Origin: Zygophlyctis sp. KS116
Lineage: Eukaryota > Chytridiomycota
NCBI GenBank assembly: GCA_054661495.1
Contig: BAAFSQ010000049.1
Location: 1-52,849 of the forward strand
Reading direction: 5' to 3'
DNA length: 52,849 nt
The stretch's first letter is position 1. Every line of letters begins with the position of its first letter. The notes below the pieces were generated by a model that was not told the origin of the DNA, made no database searches, and was given only the letters and a program-made list of their open reading frames with translations. The translations under genes and the position numbers were made by a program. Below are positions 23,716 through 34,582 of this stretch, piece after piece.

Positions 23716-24337
23716 TTAAAAATCACTTAAATTGATTTCTTTAATTCCATTCTTATCAATCACCTTGACTTTAAAATCCGTCATATTCACAATATAACGA
23801 GTCTTCAACTCTTTAATACACATCTTCAACACAAAAATAGCCTGATCTAAATTCATATTTTCCTTCCAGTATCTATCCATTGTTGACATACAAAAGTAGG
23901 ATGCATGACCATGAGCCGCAAATTTCATTGCTGTACATGAAGAGAGATAATCCAACCAGTATAATTCTGGTTTATTCTTGTATGTATCATACCCAGCCAC
24001 TAGAGTATTGATAGAATAAGGATTCTATAATTTTAAAAAAAAGAGAAATTACTCTTGATCTTAGCGCTTCTGCCAATTCTCGTCTCAACATACTTGACAA
24101 GGCAAAAGGCGACAAGTCTACAGAATGACGCATAGAGTACAATTGAGCATTTTTCTGTATAAATTCAGCAAATTGAACAGTATCTCCTGGTTCTCCCGTG
24201 AATAATAACAAAGAAGTCTTGTTTAGAGCTCTTGACTTGTCTTCTCCTCTCTTCATGACAACAATAGAACGAGCAGTGAGAGTATCAGAGGCTGTTAGAA
24301 CGAAATCTGCACCGACGATTCCGAGTAAAACTTCCAT
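23716..24337 (-). CDS. PRE1: 20S proteasome subunit beta-4 (PSMB2/Pre1)
   Basis: Non-catalytic beta-ring subunit of the 20S core. Exons 24337-24053 and 24024-23716 around a 28-nt intron give 197 aa, against 198 in yeast Pre1. Hallmarks are the N-terminal MEVLLGIVGADFVLTASD without the Thr1 nucleophile or propeptide, GEPGDTVQFAEFIQKNAQLY, RRELAEALRSR, LVAGYD, FAAHGHASYF and the C-terminal VKVIDKNGIKEI. It is divergent from the next gene across 77 nt containing four AGGGT/ACCCT cores. Confidence 0.97.
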
Positions 24338-24350
24338 TTAAACTTTTTGG

Positions 24351-24409
24351 TTTTAGGGTAAAACAAACTTACTACCCTTTTGTACCCTAGTCAACAATGT
24401 AAACCCTGG
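24351..24409. promoter_or_regulatory. Cluster of four AGGGT/ACCCT cores in a bidirectional spacer
   Basis: AGGGT lies at 24355-24359 within TTTTAGGGTA. ACCCT lies at 24374-24378, 24384-24388 and 24403-24407. All four fall in the 77 nt between the proteasome beta-4 ATG (24337) and the next gene (ATG 24415), and two are exactly 10 nt apart. The density is unusual for AT-rich spacer DNA and suggests a transcription-factor site; identity unknown. Confidence 0.45.
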
Positions 24410-24414
24410 AATTT

Positions 24415-25368
24415 ATGACATTGTGGATCTTTAGTCCATCGCTTTTTCTCAATTTCCCTATTAAATTTTGGTTGAATGACTCTCAAGAAACTGTAGAATT
24501 AGTCAAATGCACTCAAAATACTGCAAAGATCTCTAAAAATGCTCTTATTATTGGAATTATAACAAGACTAAATCTAAAAAATAGGAAAAATTCAGATTCT
24601 GTTCTAGAAATTTATATTCAAAATCCTATAAATTCTCTAAAAATTCATTCGCTAGTCAATGATCAGAATTTGGAAATTGGAGATTTGATATATTTAAGAA
24701 ATTCTATACTCAAATTAGACTCGGATTCTCAATATTACTATTTAGATCAGGAATCTAAAATAGAAATAGGACATCGGTTTCTTTCAGATGAAATTATTCC
24801 TATCAATTACAAATTAACAGATTTAAATCATAAAATTGGACTAGAAAACTTGATAAAATGGGGGTCTAAACAAGATTGGATTAGATTTAGTGGTGAAAAT
24901 TCTGGTCATCAGAGTATTAAATTACCATTAGTAAGGACATTTAAAGTTTATGCGACATTTTCAAAATTAATAATTATAAATGCTCTAGGACAAGAAATTC
25001 AAGTACATGATTTCAAAGACTTTAAGGAATTTATATATTTATTGTGTAATATCAGATGTGATATTTGTCAAAAGTGTAATTTTAGACAAGATTTTTGTAT
25101 ATTTTGTAAATCTAGTTTGGAATTTTGTAAAAGGACTGATTTACCAGATTTAAGAATGGAAATAGACTGCTTAGATGGACTAAAAGTAATTAAATTAGGG
25201 GATTGGTGTGATTTATGGTTTCCAGAAATTATTCAGTTTCCCCGGTTAAAGTCAGAGTATGTATATCATAGATTTAATAGGACAATAAAGAGAATAAAAG
25301 AATTGAAGCAAGTGTCAATGGTGCTTCAACAAGTCTCAAAGTCATACTTTCTTTTAGACGTGGAATAA
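24415..25368 (+). CDS. Unknown protein with beta-rich N-terminal region and cysteine cluster
   Basis: Single-exon ORF of 317 aa. I do not recognise the family with confidence. The N-terminal about 120 residues alternate hydrophobic strands and polar turns (ALIIGIITRLNLK, LEIYIQNP, EIGDLIYLRN), a pattern reminiscent of the first OB-fold of POT1-type telomere-end proteins. A cysteine cluster (CDICQKC followed after six residues by CIFC, then another Cys) lies at about residues 219-240 and could bind zinc. OB-fold plus zinc ribbon occurs in single-strand DNA binding proteins such as RPA1, so a DNA-binding role is possible but is inference. It is divergent from proteasome beta-4 and ends 16 nt before KATNAL2. 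Confidence 0.65.
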   Translation: MTLWIFSPSLFLNFPIKFWLNDSQETVELVKCTQNTAKISKNALIIGIITRLNLKNRKNSDSVLEIYIQNPINSLKIHSLVNDQNLEIGDLIYLRNSILKLDSDSQYYYLDQESKIEIGHRFLSDEIIPINYKLTDLNHKIGLENLIKWGSKQDWIRFSGENSGHQSIKLPLVRTFKVYATFSKLIIINALGQEIQVHDFKDFKEFIYLLCNIRCDICQKCNFRQDFCIFCKSSLEFCKRTDLPDLRMEIDCLDGLKVIKLGDWCDLWFPEIIQFPRLKSEYVYHRFNRTIKRIKELKQVSMVLQQVSKSYFLLDVE

Positions 25369-25384
25369 TATTTTCGGAATTATA

Positions 25385-27261
<1,877 letters not shown>

Positions 27262-27281
27262 AGATGAGGAGTAAAATAAAG

Positions 27282-27303
27282 GATCTAGAAACGATCTAGA
27301 AAC
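27282..27303. repeat. 11-bp tandem repeat downstream of KATNAL2
   Basis: GATCTAGAAAC occurs twice back to back (27282-27292, 27293-27303), followed by a partial GATC. It lies in the 117-nt spacer between KATNAL2 and the first LRR gene. A short slippage product is the simplest reading. Confidence 0.8.
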
Positions 27304-27378
27304 GATCAGTTGACGCAATTTTGTTCAATTAAAACCAAATTTGAGTGAAAACAAGCTGCTTCTGGCCTTTTCGATAAA

Positions 27379-28538
27379 ATGCTATCCAGTCCAGTCATGA
27401 AATTGCTATATCTAGCACTCTTGAATATTCTTCTCGTCCATGCTGTTCCCTACGATAGGCCACGACATAAGCCGTTTGATGATTTAGAAATGGCAAATAA
27501 AGAAAATAAACCTCTGCATTCACTGCTCTCTAGGCGATCTGACTGTGCTATTGTTGTTGAAATATGGCAAAGTCTGGGAGGAAAAACTAGATTAAAACCT
27601 GAAAGTGTTGGGTATCATGGATGTTGTAATACATGGTATCATAAATCAGACATTCCAAATATTGTATGTTCTGGATCTAAAGTCAAAAAGATGTAAGTCT
27701 GAATAATTAATATAAAAAGTAATTGGATTTCTCAAAATCTTAAAGGGGATCTACCTCCTTCAATAAGTGAATTGGTACAATTGGAAGAACTGTATGATAC
27801 TTGTATTAAAACTAGATGGTTATCGTTTAATGAACTTTCAGGAAACATTCCAAAATCAGTTGGAGTTTTGACCAATCTAAAATGTTTGTAAGATTTCTTT
27901 CTATAACTCAATAGTATGTTGTCTTCTAATAATTTGACTGGAGAGATTCCAAAACAGGTTGGATACCTCAAGTCTTTACAATGGCTGTATTATAAACTCA
28001 ACTTAAATTAGAGCATTGAGAAATAACCAATTATCAGGTAGAATACCACCAGAGATTGTTTTATTAAAAGATTTGAAACATTTGTAAGAAGATTATAGGA
28101 TTAATATATAGGGATTTTTCATTTAATCAACTCTCTGGACGAATTCCAAGAGATATGAAACGGTTAACAAACTTGCGTGAGTTATGGTTAAGAAATAATC
28201 AATTAAACGGGACGATTCCTGCTGATTTAGGGAAATTAGAACAATTAGTTACACTTTCTCTCTCTTTTAATCAGTTTTCTGGAGAAATACCTAGGGAATT
28301 GGGAGAATTACATCAACTGTTGTGGTTGTAAGTTTAAAATAGATAACGATAGTGGATTTGTAAACAATAATATTTCTGGTACTATACCAGAGGAACTAGG
28401 TCAATTAAACCGATTAAGATCGCTGTAATGTCTTTTTATCTTACAAGTAGCGGTAAAAGTAATAATACGCTTCTGTCTGATACATTGCCTGCTAATCTGC
28501 AGGATAGAGCTGATAGAAGCTTTTTGTTTTTATATTGA
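27379..28538 (+). CDS. Secreted leucine-rich-repeat protein A
   Basis: Exons 27379-27692, 27720-27791, 27816-27887, 27915-27986, 28012-28083, 28112-28327, 28353-28424 and 28451-28538 give 325 aa. Met7 (27397) begins a good signal peptide (MKLLYLALLNILLVHA) and may be the real start. A cysteine-containing cap follows (SDCAIVVEIWQ...GCCNTW...IVCSG), like the LRRNT cap of plant LRR proteins. Then come about eight plant-type repeats with the consensus LxxNxLxGxIPxxLGxLxxL, each 24 residues. Exons 2-5 and 7 are exactly 72 nt, one repeat each, and exon 6 is 216 nt, three repeats. All seven introns are phase 2 at the same repeat position. There is no transmembrane or kinase domain. Probably extracellular or cell-wall recognition; partner unknown. 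It is a tandem paralog of the next gene. Confidence 0.88.
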
Positions 28539-28644
28539 TTGTTCTAATAGTTTTGTTGTTTTGAAAGTATTAATGCATTGAGTAAATTTTGTAATCGGGA
28601 CACTTCAAGCGTATAAATTAGCGGTAAAATAAGTTTTTGAACCA

Positions 28645-29413
28645 ATGTTTTTTTATTTTTTGGGAATTCTGAGCGTAGCCGCATCTGCAAAGGTGCATCG
28701 GATGAATAATAGGCTACCTGGTGATGTGGAAGAATGGGTCAATCAGATTAATGAGGCGGAAGAAACAAAAGATGAAATGTTCCATTCAAAAGTTGAGACT
28801 CGATCTGACTGTTCAATTGTTGTAACTCTTTGGAAGAAAATGGGGAAAGAAACGATTTTAGATCCTCAAAATGTAGCTCCAATGGGTTGTTGCAGCACCA
28901 ATAAGTATAATGATGTTGGCCATGTTGTGTGCAACGGAGAAAATGTTATTCAGATGTGAGTATTGTTTTCTGAATTCATTAGAGATTGGAGCTATAATCA
29001 TCTTCAAGGCGAAATTCCGCAAGAGATTGGTATGTTGGAACATGTCAAAGAATTGCGTCTTGCCGGTAATGAACTCGATGGATCAATTCCAGCATCAATC
29101 GGTGATTGTAAAAGCTTGATGTATCTGTATGAATTCTTGCATTTTAAAACGTAGAGATTTGGCTGATAACAAGCTTTCTGGTAATATTCCAAAAGAAATG
29201 GGGAAAATGGTAAATTTGGGATACCTGTTTTTCTGGAATAATAACCTTGAAGGAACTATACCTGATGCATTCGGTAATTTGATTAATTTGGTCTCATTGT
29301 AAATTGCATTTTCTAAATTTAGTGGCGTCGGTGGAAACTCTCTACTGTCTATTGATGTTCTACCTGAACCATTGCAAAAGCGTAAGGATGCTTGGAACTT
29401 GTGGATAACATAG
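28645..29413 (+). CDS. Secreted leucine-rich-repeat protein B, paralog of A
   Basis: Exons 28645-28955, 28983-29126, 29155-29298 and 29323-29413 give 229 aa. Signal peptide MFFYFLGILSVAASA, a charged linker, then the same cap as protein A (SDCSIVVTLWKKMG...MGCCST...VVCNG) and four plant-type LRRs (NHLQGEIPQEIGMLEHV and so on). Exons 2 and 3 are each 144 nt, two 24-residue repeats apiece, and introns are phase 2 at the same repeat position as in A. The shared cap, repeat type and intron phase show a local duplication followed by change in repeat number. No membrane anchor is seen. Confidence 0.88.
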
Positions 29414-29477
29414 ATAAAAGTCCATAAATTCAATTTTAATTAAAAACCATGAGATGTCCGAAATCCAAAAATATAAA

Positions 29478-31432
29478 TTATAGTGAAAATGGATAAAAGA
29501 TATCGTTGGGTAGAGGAGGTATTAAGCGTGGTGCAGGAGGAACTACAAGTGACGGATCCTCCGAAATTGGAACAAAAGATACAGTAGATTTAATACGGAA
29601 AAGCTGAGGTGTAGCACCAGGAGTGTTTGAACCACCGGTAATGAGATCTGATGGCTTTATACAATCTAATGCATTTAAACATCGGTATGAGATTGATCCA
29701 GAAGTATAAGAATAACGAGCCCCGACAATGCCTAACTGAGGATTTGATGTAGATCCAAATTTTGCTGTTAGAAATTCAATATTAAATTCCGTGAGGATCG
29801 ACGTACAAGTTCCAGCGAGAGGCTCTATGATAGGAACAGTTCCTGTCAATGAGTTTGGAACATCATTAATAATTGGAACCCAATCGTCAACATTTAAGAA
29901 ACTGGTATTGCCAAACTTCCCGACATGAGTAAGGGAGGAAGCTGTCAGAGTTTGAATATTAAAAATATCACGCCGAATCGCCCCGCAGTTGTTGATCATA
30001 TCAGCAAAATTGTATGAGAGCGTACAATAACTGTGCATTTCCTGCCCAAAAAGTACTGGAATGCGATGCGATTTGTCCGAAATTCCAGAGCACGTTACGC
30101 TTGTACCACCAGGAGCCACAAAATCAGCAGCCAAAGATAGACCATACAGAGGATCTGCATATTGCTGGATTGCGGATTGTTTATTATTGGTAGTAATAGT
30201 ACCAGCCAGTACAGGTTTACCTATGACGTATCCTGGACTTCCTGATTTAGAAATAGGAGAATTTGATGAGCCACTCTACTCAATAAATTTCAAGACAATA
30301 CCTTTACAAAGGAAATCCCAAACTTTAAAGCAGTCCCGGCGTAATTAGTTACTGGTATAGTCACCAATGTGGTATCAGCCACAATCGAATCTATAGAAAC
30401 AATTCCTGTAGATGCCACAGAATATTGCACAGTCCAAGATATTTGATGAACCGCATTATTGCATTTCGAATTTACAGCATCCCATGATGGAGAACTTTGA
30501 GCGCAACTAGTAGTTATTCCTGTTAATGGATCATAGCAAGTAGTAGACCCTTGTGTTATGCTTATCGAATCTGCAGATGATGAACTCTAGTATAAGTATT
30601 CTTGATAATACCTTTAAAACAGTAAAACCTACTGCATAATACATTGCATCAAGTTGAGTTCCTTGAGCACAAGAAGCTGCACCTGTACTAAAATAATAGA
30701 CACAAGAAGATGATTCACTAATTCCAAATTCTTAATCATAAATTTAAAGCTTCTTACTTGCATTAGAGTTTGGATTACATTCTCCAGAATCAGTAGGCCT
30801 TGGGAAGCCAAAAGCCCCACCCAAGCCAGCAGCAACATAAACAACCTTTATGGAATCTCCAGTCTTACAGTTAAAAATTAAAGAGATACCATATAATTTT
30901 GTGAATAAAGCAATACATTTTCTATTGAATTACTTTTAGATTCAATAGGAAAATCATTTAACGCATATTTACTCAAAAAATCAGAATCTTTTGTAAATAT
31001 TCCTGGATTTCCATAAAAAGTGCCCTTGATTGGTGAATTTGACAATAGAACACAAGTAGCTGAATCCACTCCATGTTTATATACGGACATCATTATACCA
31101 TTTCGGACATTCACAGACACGAGTTGATCCGAACAATAAGGAATTTGTGATGTATTTCCAGCGGATGATTCTAACAAGCAACCGCCTTTAAAAGTTTTCA
31201 AATCGCTAGAGGAGCAGTCCGAATCACAGCAACAGTTTGGATCACAGGAAAACCTAGTTAAATCGCAGATGCACTTTCCAAAATCTGCATTGTAATTTAG
31301 AATAGTGGATGCCGTCGCCACCTATTATCAATACAACATAATGTATACACTTGACCAATCTATAGAATACGGGGATGGAACAATTTGACCCCATACATTC
31401 GATATTACAAGGACCACTAGTCCGAATTTCAT
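29478..31432 (-). CDS. TCTN: Tectonic (TCTN family), ciliary transition-zone protein
   Basis: Secreted or membrane-associated member of the MKS/B9 transition-zone complex at the base of cilia and flagella. Exons 31432-31349, 31321-30890, 30863-30758, 30730-30612, 30586-30302 and 30275-29478 (introns 25-27 nt) give 607 aa, similar to animal TCTN1-3. Signal peptide MKFGLVVLVISNVWG is followed by the hallmark cysteine block at 45-64 (CICDLTRFSCDPNCCCDSDC). Later family blocks are SGSPGYVIGKPVLAG, RIPVLFGQEM, SFLNVDDWVPI and the C-terminal APRLIPPLPNDIFYPF. Its presence implies a flagellated stage. The start is chosen for its signal peptide. Confidence 0.93.
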
Positions 31433-31445
31433 TTTAGGGTTTTCG
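31433..31445. promoter_or_regulatory. TTTAGGGTTTTCG motif upstream of Tectonic
   Basis: AGGGT at 31436-31440 lies just upstream of the Tectonic ATG (31432) in the divergent spacer shared with the next gene. Read on the minus strand it is ACCCT immediately before the start codon. It is the third divergent spacer of this window with the core. So close to the ATG it might lie in the 5' UTR. Confidence 0.3.
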
Positions 31446-31555
31446 CGTTTTCAACTTGAGGTAATGTGCAGGTTTTTACAGGCTAATTAAAAGCTGATAA
31501 TACAGTGATAATACTTGCTAGATTGCACTAGGTGAAACTTGACAAAAAAAGAAAA

Positions 31556-33359
31556 ATGCAAGATCTCATTCAAGACAATCAGCTCAAATATTTAATCGAA
31601 CTCTGCAAAGCTAAAAACATTCCAGATGAAGAGATTTTAAAGATTTTGGAAGAAAATTCAAAATCTGAATTTTTGAAAATTGTTTGTGATTCTTGGAAAA
31701 ACTCAAAGGATTTTGCTCTAGTGCCAAGCAAATGGCAGGAATACTCTATGAAATACATTGAATACATGGGATCTATCATGGATCCTACTAAAAGATACTC
31801 TACTCTTCCTTTAGAACCAAATTGGCCAAATCCTCAAGTCAAAAAAAAGACTGAAATCAAGTTCAAAAGAGATCTGATTCTCTTTGTGCTGAAAGAGAAG
31901 AATAAAATTCTGGTAATTTTTTTTTGTAATACAATAGAAGACAATTTTGAAAGAATCATCAGACTTTTCAGAAATGTTTAATGTAAATTCAAGTGATGTT
32001 ACTGCTGTAAACAATTCTCCAATGGCTGAATTGCCAAAGGCTATTCAAAGTCCTGTTAAAAGTCCTAAAAAAAGTCATGTAGTGAAAGAGAAGAAAACGC
32101 TTCAAAAGGATTTGGAATCTTGGAGCTTTGATAATTCAGATGATGAATTTAGTTCTAAAGGTCCAATATTAGTGGTTTTAAAGGAGTCAAATGACTTGAA
32201 AAAGGATTCAAAGAAAAAAGAACGGGGCCAAGAATTAGCAAGTTCCTCTAAAAGGCACAAACCTGATTTAGAGCTCACTGTAGATCGCAAGGAAGATGAT
32301 GTATCAAGTGCTGCTAAACAAGATTCAGCGCAAGTTAAACCAAATTCAGCACAAGTTAAAAAAGACTCGGTACAAGTTGAACAAGATTCAGCGCAAGTTA
32401 AAGAAGATGTAGCACAGGTTTTACAAGATTCAGCGCAAGTTAAAGAAGATGCAGCACAGGTTTTACAAGATATAACAGAAAAGAAAGATTTTGATGGAAA
32501 TGATTTGCAGTCTTTAAGAGAAAAAGTCTTTATGTCTAGAAAAACTAGCAAGAAAGATCTAGTCGCAAATGATATGAATTCGGGTTCAGAAATATCAAAG
32601 ACTGAGACTAGTTTGGAGGTTTTAGAGAATGGGAAACCCGATATTGGTTTAGAAGAAGGTGAAATAAGCTCAGATGGCAGTCCGGAAGATTTTAATAATG
32701 GAACAAATACAAAGAATATCGAGGACAAGGAGCAGAAAAATTATAATAATTATGGAAAACGAGCTTCTGGAGCAGAGTCAAGGGTGCGAAGATATGACAG
32801 TCGGTATAAAAAGGACGATCGCAGGGACAAAATAGTGTATCCAACATCTGGAGCTGTACAAAAGCACAGGGCTGATGTGCCTGCTAATGTTGCAATGTCA
32901 TCATATATGGCTTATCCTGCTGGAGGAAATATGCATCAATCAAATAATTATATGGGTTCGATGCCTTTTTTCAGGCCTCCCATCTATTCAATGGGATTTA
33001 ATCAGCAGTTTCAACAGCCCAACCCATATATGCAAATCGATTCTAATGCTCTTGCAAAAGCGCAAATGCTGGCCAACATCTCACAGCAGCAGTCGCAACA
33101 GCCAATGTTCCCTCCTCAAATGTCTGGAACACGAACTGGCCCTGGACTGAATCGTCCTCCAATGCAATATACCAACTCTAATCAAACCAATTTCTGGATG
33201 ATGAATATGCCACATATGAATAATGGCCCTGGATTTGCATTTGCACCAGGAAATATCCCTCCAAACGGACCATTCTACTCTAGCCTTGGTCCTAGACCGG
33301 GAGAATCTCCTCAAGTAGACTCTGGTTACATTTTCGAGGATCCAGCCTCCCGCTCATGA
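31556..33359 (+). CDS. Low-complexity, probably nuclear protein with heptapeptide repeats
   Basis: Exons 31556-31912 and 31938-33359 around a 25-nt intron give 592 aa. I do not recognise a family. The first about 120 residues are helical and charged (LKYLIELCKAKNIPDEEILKIL) and might be a small folded domain. The middle is Lys/Glu/Ser-rich with basic clusters suitable for nuclear import (KKKERGQELASSSKRHK). A block of seven heptapeptides of the QDSAQVK type lies at about residues 247-295. The short LQSLREKVFMSRK segment and an acidic LEEGEISSDGS follow. The C-terminal third is rich in Pro, Met, Asn and Gln, as in RNA-associated disordered proteins. It ends convergent to the DHHC gene. Confidence 0.75.
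32319..32465 (+). repeat. Seven 21-bp coding repeats (heptapeptides)
   Basis: Seven consecutive 21-nt units encode QDSAQVK, PNSAQVK, KDSVQVE, QDSAQVK, EDVAQVL, QDSAQVK and EDAAQVL. Units 4-5 (32382-32423) and 6-7 (32424-32465) are near-identical 42-bp copies differing at one base, so the array last grew by a two-unit step. It lies inside the 592-aa low-complexity gene. Confidence 0.9.
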
Positions 33360-33478
33360 AATAAAATGTTTTAAATGTTTGCAATTTTTTCATTTTAATT
33401 ATTTGAATTTTCTAAAAGCCAAGATTTTGTAGATTTTACTTTTCCCAATATTCAAAATTTACTCTAATCTTTTTAAAT

Positions 33479-34315
33479 TTAAAAAAAATACACTAGAGGA
33501 TCAACCTTTTGAAACAGACCCGTAAAATTCTTGTAAAATCCTTTATTAAACGGATTCTCTAGTCTATTAGAATATTTTCCTCTAATCTGTTCATGAGTTG
33601 TAAGATTTTGTGAAACTAAATAGCAATGATAACTTCCTAAATAAACTAGAGAACATCCCATTAAAAAAGAGTAAAGTATGATTAAAATGCATTCTAAACG
33701 ATTTCCAATAGTATTAATATTTGCATCTTGTGGATCTGATAAAACCTGAATAAATTCTAAAACTGTACAAATAAAAACAAACCAAGCCATAATTGACGTA
33801 TTAATTACAAAAAGAAAAAAATATTTGTAATTTCTGTATCCTATACAATTCCCAGTCCAAGGACAATGATGATCATGACCTTTTAATTAGAAAGAAAATA
33901 AAATACCATAGATACACCTATCACAATTTGAACAATGAAATGTCCTTGGAGGCCTTATACTTTGACAAGTAAAACAGTATTTACACTCCAAAACCTTTCC
34001 ATCTACATCTACAACTCTATCCTGCCCAAAATGTGAAGATGAAACAAACGGATATTCTTCTGGCAAACTTTGTATTTGACTTGAATCTCCAGACTGTGAA
34101 TTTTGTGGATGTGAATTTAGAGGAATATATCCTGGATCCATACAGAAAACCATGGATAGAGCCAAAAGTGAAATTCCTAGAAAAATAAATGTTGGGATTG
34201 CTAAAAATAGGGAAATATTAGGAATAATAAATATAGCAAATATAATGCAAGGTGTTAGCAAGAGTACAAGAGTCCCTAGTATGCCCATGTAATCAGCCAA
34301 ACCAACTTTTCTCAT
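33479..34315 (-). CDS. DHHC protein S-palmitoyltransferase
   Basis: Integral membrane enzyme attaching palmitate to cysteines. Exons 34315-33907 and 33879-33479 around a 27-nt intron give 269 aa. Two N-terminal membrane spans (about residues 10-30 and 35-58) are followed by the cysteine-rich domain CKYCFTCQSIRPPRTFHCSNCDRC, the catalytic DHHC at 139-142 in GHDHHCPWTGNCIGYRNYKYFF (split by the intron just before HDHH), two more spans (about 155-180 and 190-215), and the TTxE motif (LTTHEQIRGKY). All canonical elements are present. It is a small member of the family, and the substrate cannot be told from sequence. Confidence 0.95.
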
Positions 34316-34582
34316 TTTGATGGGTTTTTATCGGGATATAATTAGTCTTTAATAATGGGATATAACTAATCACTTTATTGATTTTGATGGGACTCTCTGT
34401 CAATCGTCTCATGGGGAAGGTCTAGATGGGCGAGTCTCAAGTCTAGAATCAGAGATACAGCGAGAAATTTAGAAAAAATGCAAGATTTGGGTCTAGAACA
34501 CGTCTAGATCTGGGTCTGGAATTTAGAGAATCGCCGTCAATTGGAAAAATGCGATTCTCAAGGCCTCAAATTCTATAGAGAA
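34316..34582. other. Largest intergenic spacer (267 nt), between DHHC and LOV/PAS genes
   Basis: Divergent spacer containing the promoters of both flanking genes. GTCTAGA-like hexamers recur at about 34420-34510 (GGTCTAGATG, AGTCTAGAAT, GGTCTAGAAC, CGTCTAGATC). TCTAGA also occurs in coding DNA nearby, so this may be base composition. I see no ORF, RNA gene or terminator in it. Confidence 0.5.

Noticed and set aside
23716-24337. Proteasome beta-4 as a catalytic beta subunit.
   Set aside because: It lacks the propeptide and Thr1 nucleophile and matches PSMB2/Pre1 throughout.
27379-29413. LRR genes as frameshifted remnants.
   Set aside because: Removing 24-28 nt introns gives continuous repeats of exactly 24 residues with intact signal peptides and caps.
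32102-32728. 208-aa minus-strand ORF rich in Ser and Cys.
   Set aside because: Antisense shadow of the Lys/Glu/Ser-rich 592-aa gene; its repetitive Cys pattern mirrors the heptapeptide array.
34420-34510. TCTAGA-rich block as a specific operator array.
   Set aside because: TCTAGA is frequent across this AT-rich window, including coding DNA (TCT AGA codons), so the spacing carries little weight.
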